DNA of 64,000 nt from contig NC_025261.1 of the NCBI RefSeq assembly GCF_000740895.1, positions 1,674,001-1,738,000 on the forward strand. The letters are read 5' to 3'. Below are positions 57,481 through 64,000 of the stretch, piece after piece; positions within the stretch are counted from its first letter, which is position 1, and every line of letters begins with the position of its first letter. Origin of the DNA: Theileria orientalis strain Shintoku. Its lineage: Eukaryota; Apicomplexa; Aconoidasida; Piroplasmida; Theileriidae. Position numbers and translations under genes: made by a program. The notes under the pieces were generated by a model, which was not told where the DNA came from, made no database searches, and saw only the letters and a list, made by a program, of their open reading frames with translations.

Positions 57481-58952
57481 CCATAGGAGATAACCGGCAG
57501 GAACTGGACACGACTGGGTAGTAGCGACCGGTCAGTGGCCAGTGCTGGATTCATACACTAGGGGTGGTGACAGCACGTAGCCTAACAGTTGGTGCAAGTT
57601 TAATTACTGATATTTGGCGGTGGCCAGGAGGAAATGAGACCAGGAAATCGCAAAAACCGCACAAGGAATAACTAAGCAAGTCATAATAACGAAAAGAGCA
57701 ACGATTAAAACAAATCTAACGCCAAGGAAAACGAGGCGCAAAAGAGTTCCCAAGTCAGCGAGGCTGACGGGGACCAATGTCCTGTCGACAGAAATCAGGG
57801 TCGACACGCCAATAAAATAACATTGTGGACGACGCACTGAAAGGAGCGGCGGATAAAATAGTGTTAGGCGCCTGGGGCCGGACTCGAGTACCGCGGGAAA
57901 CCGCGGCGGACCCAAGGCGCGGGCGCTGAGTAAAATTGACAGAGCGCGCAGGCGCTGCTGCGCCGACAAGTCCCACAGGGCAGGCACGAGTGACACTCGG
58001 TGGATTGAGTGGCACTCGCAGTAATATTTTAATCTCCAAGAGTACACAGTAGGCATCAGTAAACATGTATATGAGTTGGCATAAGCAGGGGTATGAATAC
58101 ACAGCTAATGGTTAAGTATGTGTGCTAATACGAGCGTATGTAAGTGAGTACAGTAACGAATACACATCTTTACGAGAAATTATGGAAGAATTAAGTGACA
58201 TCAATGACGACAGTGGCAGTAATAACAGCAGTAAAAGCAATGGCAGCAATGAAAGCAATGACGACAATGAAAACAGTAAAAGCAATGACAGCAGTGGCAG
58301 TAATGAGTTGCCAGTAGACAAAAATTATGTGTAAAACAAAAAAGTATGAGATAAAGAAAAATAAAAAGCACAAAAGGAAAAAATGAACAGAAGTTAAATG
58401 GTATTGAAAAGGCTGTGAAGATATATGAAAGGAAAAGATGGGACAATGTATGAAAATAAAAAAAAAGTATGGTGATTAGAAGTAGGAACGAGGGCAAAAA
58501 GTCACCATTACCGCATAAAACGAATAGAAGACCGGAAAATAAATATATAAATAAATGTAAAATATTATAAATATGAGTAAAATAAAAAAAGTAAAAATAA
58601 TAAAAGGGAAAAATGGGAAATAGAAGAGGAATAGTTAGGATAAAATAATAAATTACACATTGAACAGTAAAAGTGGAAAAAGATAAAACAACCAAATAAT
58701 TAATTAATTAAATGAATAAATCGCAGAGAATAAATAAAGGTGACTAATAAAAGAATTAAAAAAGAAGGAGTAAAGTAAAGGAAATGAAATCTCCAATAAT
58801 ATTAAATAAAATTAAATAATAATTAAACTGAAGGTGGATTAATAAAAGATGTGTAAAATAATGATGAAAAAATTAAAGTAGATCTAAGGATGGATAAATA
58901 ATCGAGGATTCTATGGGGAGTAAGATAAGTTAGTCAGCACCAATTGCGGAAA
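57481..58952. other. Intergenic region with a GC-rich hairpin cluster
   Basis: About 1.5 kb between the giant FAINT gene and the Tpr-like gene. The part from about 57860 to 58020 is distinctly GC-rich and self-complementary. The part from 58330 to 58900 is A/G-rich. A short frame (58182-58334: MEELSDINDD followed by Ser/Asn/Gly repeats) exists but has weak support. A minus-strand frame (57604-58056) ends in hydrophobic residues and may be fortuitous. Confidence 0.5.
57860..58020. ncRNA. Possible structured non-coding RNA (strand unknown)
   Basis: Perfect stem CCGCGG (57891-57896) / CCGCGG (57901-57906) closed by a GAAA tetraloop; stem GGCGC/GCGCC (57951-57955 with 57960-57964) around TGCT; and stem CGAGTG/CACTCG (57987-57992 with 58013-58018). 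GC-rich islands in AT-rich intergenic DNA often mark structural RNAs. I looked for SRP RNA, RNase P/MRP, telomerase template and spliceosomal RNA motifs and found no convincing match. The hairpins could also be a terminator or chance. Confidence 0.25.
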
Positions 58953-61022
58953 ATGGAGAGAGCGGAAGCCCTAGCAGTGGACCCGGAGTCGGGTCTAAGG
59001 CAAGAAAACATGAGGCAGAAAATGAGAAGGGTGGTGGAAAAAATGAGCTGGAGTTTTGGAAAAATCGTCGCAATGTTCATCGCGGGGCTGACGGTTATGC
59101 AGCCGTACCACGCGGCGATAGCGGGCTCGAGGTTCGCAATAAGAAGGTTCGCAGTGCCGGAGGAGCTCTCTTCGATATACGTGTCCAAGTACCACACAGC
59201 GCTGCATACGCTTAACATGTTCGGAGTGATCGTGGTGAACGTGTACATGTGGTTCTACGGCTCAACACACCTGAGGTTCAACCCGCTGCTCTCAGTCTTC
59301 ACGAACTTCCTGGTCTCGGCGGCGCACATAGGCCTGGTGATAGCATACATGGTGAGGTCGGAGAGGGACCTGACGATGTACTACTGGTTCTCAGCAGCAG
59401 GAGCCTTCATATCGGGAGTGAACCAGGCGTTCGTGGCCTCGGTGGGCGTCGAGTACCTGTCGTTCTTCGTGTGCGGCCTGCAGTTCACAGGGATAGGAGT
59501 GACGCTCTTCCACTCCCTCTTCATGTCACTCGCGAAGCTGGCGCCGACTCTGGACGTGGACTACTGGATAATAGCAGTGCAGCTGATGCTGTGCGCATCA
59601 GTGGCAGTGACGTCGCTGCTGCTATGGAACAACTACTTCGGCCAGGGAGATTTAAGTAGAATGCTCCAGGGGAAAACGATAGAGGGAGACAAGAAGGACC
59701 AAATACCGGAAATAGATGTTAGTAGAGGGGCAGGGTTGTATATAGACAAAGAACAGAAAGTGAACAAACGTAGTGCTGGAGCGACACCTAGAGCCACAGT
59801 CCCAGCTAATGGTAGAGGCAAAGCTAGGGGTAGAGTTAAGCGTAAAGTTGTGTTCATGCCCAGGATGCAAGGTAGGAATCCTGGCGCCAGGAATGCGAGG
59901 ACCGCTAGGAGTCGTAGTAGACGTGCACGTGACTTGAGATCAGCAGATGTCCCTGTGACGCTAGCAAGCACCAGAATGGAATCGACAGATGATTTGAGCA
60001 TGTCGCACGGATTATCCAGAGAGGACAGTTTGCCAAGCACAAGTCAGCATTTAGACGGCAGCGAGTTTGCAAATGGAGAGTACGGAGAACATGAGTCAAC
60101 TGAATATCCGGCGAGGCTGGCAGCATCGACGAGTGATTACTATGGCTATGACATAAGTTCGCTACCTGACGGAAGACAGACTAATTACGGTAACGGAGGT
60201 ACACGTTATAGCAGTGGACGCAGCACTACCGGTAGGAACGTAGGATTGAGCGTGGATCACGCGGGTCAAGGAGTTGAAATCGCCGATCCAGGAAGAGCAG
60301 ATAGGCACACAGTGCAGCAACCGAAGCCTAACATATTTATTAGTTTGAAGATAGCGAGGTCGCCAATACTGATGTCGGCGTTCTCAATGAGCATGGCCTT
60401 CTTCTTCTACCCCTCAGTGGCACCGTATAAGCTGGCGGAACTAGTGGAAGCGCACAAAATTGACCTCTCAGTGCTAGTGGTGGCGGCAGTGCCGACAATC
60501 GCAGTGTGTGTGCTCTGTCTGATCGAAAGCGGCCCGAATAAAAGGTGGGAGGGAAAAGACCAGTACTGGCACTACTACTGGTACCTGGCGCTGCCGTACC
60601 TCTTCGCCTGCGTCTCCTTCGCAGTGGCCATGCACTACCCAACCACGCGCTACGCGAGGTTCGTGAGGAACCCAGTGGCACTGGCCTTCCTGGTGGACCT
60701 GATGATAGCGTGCTACTCGCTGCTGAAGACGGTGGGATACGCGGGAGCGGGAATGCAGGAGGGCCGGAGAAACCCGACCATCTCGACCTTCAACATGATG
60801 TTCTCGTTCCTGCTCCTGTTCACAGGAGTGTTTTGGGGCTCGGGCTACATAAAGCTCTACAACAGGTACACGCCAGAAGAGTGGCCAACGAGAGGAATGT
60901 CGGCGGTCAAGGCGTTTGTGTACTGGGCGAAGCACTCCTTCGACGCAGGATTCACGAACTTCACGAAGATAGTGACCAATGACCTGATGAGGGACATAAT
61001 GGCGACGACGCCCTCTGAGTGA
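58953..61022 (+). CDS. Tpr-like multi-pass membrane protein of Theileria
   Basis: A single exon of 690 codons; ATG at 58953 chosen (MERAEALAVDPESG). The protein has an N-terminal block of about six hydrophobic helices, starting near FGKIVAMFIAGLTVMQPYHA and including NPLLSVFTNFLVSAAHIGLVIAYM and YLSFFVCGLQFTGIGVTLF. A basic, Ser/Arg-rich loop of about 200 residues follows (KARGRVKRKVVFMPRMQGR). A C-terminal block of about five helices comes next (SPILMSAFSMSMAFFFYPSV; NMMFSFLLLFTGVFWGSGYI), ending PEEWPTRGMSAVKAFVYW and a polar tail. The arrangement and the C-terminal W-P-T-x-G-M region fit my knowledge of Tpr-related Theileria proteins; a two-halved transporter such as a nucleoside transporter is the alternative. 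Its substrate and location are unknown. It is flanked on both sides by FAINT genes in the same orientation. Confidence 0.6.
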   Translation: MERAEALAVDPESGLRQENMRQKMRRVVEKMSWSFGKIVAMFIAGLTVMQPYHAAIAGSRFAIRRFAVPEELSSIYVSKYHTALHTLNMFGVIVVNVYMWFYGSTHLRFNPLLSVFTNFLVSAAHIGLVIAYMVRSERDLTMYYWFSAAGAFISGVNQAFVASVGVEYLSFFVCGLQFTGIGVTLFHSLFMSLAKLAPTLDVDYWIIAVQLMLCASVAVTSLLLWNNYFGQGDLSRMLQGKTIEGDKKDQIPEIDVSRGAGLYIDKEQKVNKRSAGATPRATVPANGRGKARGRVKRKVVFMPRMQGRNPGARNARTARSRSRRARDLRSADVPVTLASTRMESTDDLSMSHGLSREDSLPSTSQHLDGSEFANGEYGEHESTEYPARLAASTSDYYGYDISSLPDGRQTNYGNGGTRYSSGRSTTGRNVGLSVDHAGQGVEIADPGRADRHTVQQPKPNIFISLKIARSPILMSAFSMSMAFFFYPSVAPYKLAELVEAHKIDLSVLVVAAVPTIAVCVLCLIESGPNKRWEGKDQYWHYYWYLALPYLFACVSFAVAMHYPTTRYARFVRNPVALAFLVDLMIACYSLLKTVGYAGAGMQEGRRNPTISTFNMMFSFLLLFTGVFWGSGYIKLYNRYTPEEWPTRGMSAVKAFVYWAKHSFDAGFTNFTKIVTNDLMRDIMATTPSE

Positions 61023-61945
61023 CCCCAAGGTCTATCGGTCAACCAGCTGTCCATTCAACCAGCTGTCCATTCAACTAGCCGTTAATGAGCGAAGACATTT
61101 AACATAACACGTAGAACTAGCAGTCACTCACAAGCATGTTAATGCCTTGTAATAACACGTAGAACTAGAGGTCAAATCAAACCAAGCAAATACAATACCG
61201 AAAGCTGGTGTGTAAAATAGTATATGTAGCCAGGTCAGCGCACACGGAATGTACAATAGAGTGTTGTTTACTAGACCAGAGGGGCAGCAAATCACGTTGA
61301 AGGGCATCCCCGGTAAAATACATGTAATGAAGCCTAAATATTTTAAGAAAATGTAAATACGTGCGTAAATCGATTAGTTTATAAGTGTATGTTTATTAGG
61401 TAATTAATAAGAACATGGTTTATAGAAGCTGTAAAGAGGGAATCTGAGAATTTGAAAATCAAAAACGGTATGAATACGTACACATCTGAATGATATTGAA
61501 GAAATAAATATTAAATAGTAAGAATAATTAGAAGAAGACAGAATATAGGAAATCGGTGGTGAAAAATAAAAGAAAAGTTAAAATATGAAAAAAAGAAGAA
61601 TAACAATATAAAAGAAAGAAAAAAATAAAAAAGAAAGAAGATGTAGTAAACATTTTGTTAGACAACTAATAAAATGAGTAAAAAGGAACAGGTAGGTTAA
61701 AGAAAAAAAAGAAATTGAATAAAAAGGCAACAGTGTGCCGTAATAAGTTAAGAAGTAAAATGGTAAATGGAGAGGAAATTTTCATATTTTTTCGTTTTAA
61801 CCTAGTTAAAATGAAAAGGAAAAGGTAAATTAAGAAATATAAATAAAAAGAATCTGTGCAAACTATATAACGGATAAATAAAAAAGATTATCCCCCACAC
61901 AGATCTACACATTTTTAATTATCTGTAGTTTGCCCATGTTTTAAA
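61023..61945. other. Intergenic region with short direct repeats and a polypurine stretch
   Basis: Just after the Tpr-like gene, a 16-bp word (CAACCAGCTGTCCATT) occurs twice in tandem with a third diverged copy (about 61039-61080). The word AACACGTAGAACTAG occurs at about 61107 and 61156. From about 61430 to 61870 the + strand is rich in A and G. No gene is seen. The region leads into the second FAINT gene. Confidence 0.6.
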
Positions 61946-64000
61946 ATGAATTGGCTTTATTGCTCACTCTTGTCTGTGCTTTGCACTGGGATACTGCTGA
62001 GCTATTGCAGTGAAACGGTCAAAGGCGCTGTAAATAGCCAAGATTTATTCACATTCGATTTGTCTAACCTAAAGCAATCAAAAGCATATAAATTACAACA
62101 CAACCTCAACTTCTCAACAACTACTTCGGTCCTAGAGCCCGTTGAAGGGAAAAAATTGACAAAATTAGTCGACGGTCACGAAAATGTAGCCACCTTTTTA
62201 AATGATCAATTAGTCACAAAAGTAGTATTCTCGCCGAGTGTAAACCCGTCTCTTCTTTCAGTAACATACATAAAAGGCAGTGCGCTCTACACGAGGAGGT
62301 TCAGGAAGATGTTCGGTTGGAACGAGATAACGGTGGACGACTACAACTACCTGATGTTCGAGCTGTCGAGAACGCAGGCGGAAGTGACGATGGACGTGCA
62401 AAACCTGGACCTAAGAAAGTTCACAGTGAGACGCGAAAAATACAGCAAGTACGAGCTGTTAAACGTGACGGTGCCGAAGGCGTACAACGTTACGAGAGTG
62501 ATGAACGGACACCAGCTGGTGTGGGAGTCGAACAACGAGGAAAAGCTTAACTCGGCATTCGTGTCGACAGACTCCACGCCAGCAATGCTGTGCATTTCAG
62601 TGTCAACAGGGAACGTGATGAGGCTTAGAACATACACGAACTTCAACGGAGTGTTTAACGAAGTGAACATGTCGGAATTCAGATTCGTACTGCAAAGTTT
62701 CATGGCGAAAATGTCGAAGGACGCAGAAGACGGGGCAGCAGACTCTAAAGATGGGCCTGCGGAAAAAACACTCGATTTAACGGACTTGGACGTGTCGGAA
62801 GTGGAGATGACGTATGGAGTGTTAGACAGAATGTCGTTTGTAAACATACATCCATTGAACGCAGCTAAAATAACAGAAGATAAGATACAAAAGAAAGTAA
62901 ACAGGGTAATGGTGGACGGATATGAGTTGTGGGCATCAACAGGCACATCAAGATGCCTAAACGTGGCCTACACAGTGGAAAGTGAGCCTAGATTGTATAA
63001 CGTGCTGGTGTCGGAAGAGACCGAAGGAAAAACCAAGGACAGGTTCCTCTACTTCATGAGAGAAAACGGAACTTTCTACTCACTTCCGGAAGTGGAGTAC
63101 CAGAAGAAGGTGGCAGAGTTGGCACAGAAGGGAAGAACAGTGATGACCAGGCCAGTGGTGGGAGCGAGTGAAGTTTTTGACCTGGACCTTCTGGCGAAGA
63201 AGCTGGGCAAGGAGGACCTCAGAACACTGAAATTCACGCCAACCTACGGAACGAGAGTGTCCACAGTGGTCTCTGGGAAGGACCTGGTGTGGGTGGGCTC
63301 CAGCCGCGAGAAGCTGGATCACCTCTACTTCTTCAAAACGGGAAACACGAACCTGGTGCAGCTGGTGGTGACTGACGCGAACAACAGCCCGTCAACAAAG
63401 TTCTTCATGTACGAGGAGCACTCGGAGGAAGAATGGGCAGGTGAGAAGACTGCGGCAGTCGACAGCAGCAAGGTTGACAGCGCGACCTACACCAAGGTTG
63501 GTGGAAAGCCCCAATACAGAACATACACGAAGAACGAGGCGAAATCGGAGTCAATGGCCCTTAGAACAAAGCCAGGAGCGCCGGCACCAGGCCCCGCAAC
63601 TGAGAAAGTTCTCAGTGCCTACAAGTGGCTGTGGGTCTCAAGTCCACTGTTTTACAGCAACGTGGCACACGTGCAGCTGGTGAAGAACTACGTGTCAGTT
63701 GACGTGGAGGGAAAACTTAATCGGGGAGTGCTCTACCACAAAAAGGGCTCAGTGGGCAGAGTCTTCGTGCGCACGTACACGACATACCCTTCGAACTCAG
63801 TGACGTCACTGTTCGACAGTGAAAAGTGTATGTGGACGGCCTCAGAAAACGAGGAGGCGCTGAGCGTGTGCCTGTTTGAGCCGAGAGAGGCAGACCCGAA
63901 GCACGAAGTTAAGGGAGAACGCGGCCAGCCGCTGGAAGGGGAGCTGAAGAAGCTGGCGGAGTTGTACGTCAAGGTGGGCGACAAGGTCAGGAGAGTGTTC
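61946..64000 (+). CDS. Secreted FAINT-domain protein, 3' partial
   Basis: Open from an ATG at 61946 to the window end, 685 codons without a stop. The N-terminus is a signal peptide (MNWLYCSLLSVLCTGILLSY, with CSETVKG after it). At least five FAINT-type units follow, for example FTFDLSNLKQSKAYKL...VVFSPSVNPSLLSVTYI near residues 35-110, VTMDVQNLDLRKFTV...GHQLVWESNN, LDLTDLDVSEVEMTY...DGYELWAS and FDLDLLAKKLGKEDLR...GKDLVWVGS. Codon use is the GC-rich style of the giant FAINT gene. It probably belongs to the same tandem family and may itself be long. Its function is unknown beyond predicted secretion. Confidence 0.88.
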   Translation, partial: MNWLYCSLLSVLCTGILLSYCSETVKGAVNSQDLFTFDLSNLKQSKAYKLQHNLNFSTTTSVLEPVEGKKLTKLVDGHENVATFLNDQLVTKVVFSPSVNPSLLSVTYIKGSALYTRRFRKMFGWNEITVDDYNYLMFELSRTQAEVTMDVQNLDLRKFTVRREKYSKYELLNVTVPKAYNVTRVMNGHQLVWESNNEEKLNSAFVSTDSTPAMLCISVSTGNVMRLRTYTNFNGVFNEVNMSEFRFVLQSFMAKMSKDAEDGAADSKDGPAEKTLDLTDLDVSEVEMTYGVLDRMSFVNIHPLNAAKITEDKIQKKVNRVMVDGYELWASTGTSRCLNVAYTVESEPRLYNVLVSEETEGKTKDRFLYFMRENGTFYSLPEVEYQKKVAELAQKGRTVMTRPVVGASEVFDLDLLAKKLGKEDLRTLKFTPTYGTRVSTVVSGKDLVWVGSSREKLDHLYFFKTGNTNLVQLVVTDANNSPSTKFFMYEEHSEEEWAGEKTAAVDSSKVDSATYTKVGGKPQYRTYTKNEAKSESMALRTKPGAPAPGPATEKVLSAYKWLWVSSPLFYSNVAHVQLVKNYVSVDVEGKLNRGVLYHKKGSVGRVFVRTYTTYPSNSVTSLFDSEKCMWTASENEEALSVCLFEPREADPKHEVKGERGQPLEGELKKLAELYVKVGDKVRRVF

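Noticed and set aside
57891..57964. SRP RNA or RNase P RNA at the GAAA-capped hairpin
   Set aside because: The stem-loop resembles a tetraloop hairpin of SRP helix 8 only in the GAAA cap. The asymmetric AGCAG loop and the conserved RNase P core words are absent.
57604..58056. 150-codon minus-strand frame ending in hydrophobic helices
   Set aside because: It runs through the GC-rich hairpin island, lacks a recognisable family, and its composition is like shadow frames. Left as uncertain non-coding DNA.
58122..58334. Short Ser/Asn-rich frame upstream of the Tpr-like gene
   Set aside because: The AGCAATGACAGC-type repeat alone explains its openness; no signal peptide or family feature.

Overview
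This window is nuclear DNA from an apicomplexan of the genus Theileria. The first ~30 kb carries short-intron eukaryotic housekeeping genes, including an apicoplast-targeted DNA gyrase A. The remainder carries FAINT-domain (DUF529) secreted proteins and a Tpr-like multi-pass membrane protein, families that are expanded in Theileria. GC-rich coding sequence set in AT-rich intergenic DNA, plus one very long FAINT gene, fits the T. orientalis group better than T. parva or T. annulata. The species assignment is inference.

Region 1 (1-30.0 kb) is a core block on both strands. In order it holds: the 3' end of an unrecognised gene (+); organellar ribosomal protein L7/L12 (+, five exons); a 1010-residue protein of unknown function with a His/Arg/Ser-rich tail (-); an unknown 231-residue protein (+); a zinc-ribbon RNA polymerase I initiation factor of the Rrn7/TAF1B type (+); a P4-type phospholipid flippase (-, three exons); gyrase A (+, about eleven exons); a Brl1/Brr6 nuclear-envelope protein (-); proteasome subunit Rpn5 (+, six exons); eIF1A (+, four exons); the shared Pol I/III subunit RPAC1 (-); a small two-helix membrane protein (-); and the U3 snoRNP WD-repeat protein Utp18 (+). 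Three of these (the Rrn7-like factor, RPAC1, Utp18) serve rRNA synthesis or processing. Exon junctions were placed by eye from GT/AG sites, reading phase and family similarity. Introns go down to 32 nt.

Region 2 (30.8-64 kb) is all on the + strand: a single uninterrupted 8811-codon secreted FAINT protein (30837-57272), a 1.7-kb non-coding gap with minisatellites and a GC-rich hairpin cluster, a Tpr-like membrane protein (58953-61022), and the 5' part of a second FAINT protein that runs off the window. The giant gene has about 45 divergent FAINT units by eye. They are separated by low-complexity linkers written in a different codon style, and include two pairs of almost or fully identical internal cassettes. 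No telomere repeats, tRNA, rRNA, CRISPR or transposase genes were seen.

The most notable signals are the giant FAINT gene with its recently copied cassettes, and a low-complexity coding module shared almost base for base between the flippase and gyrase A genes.
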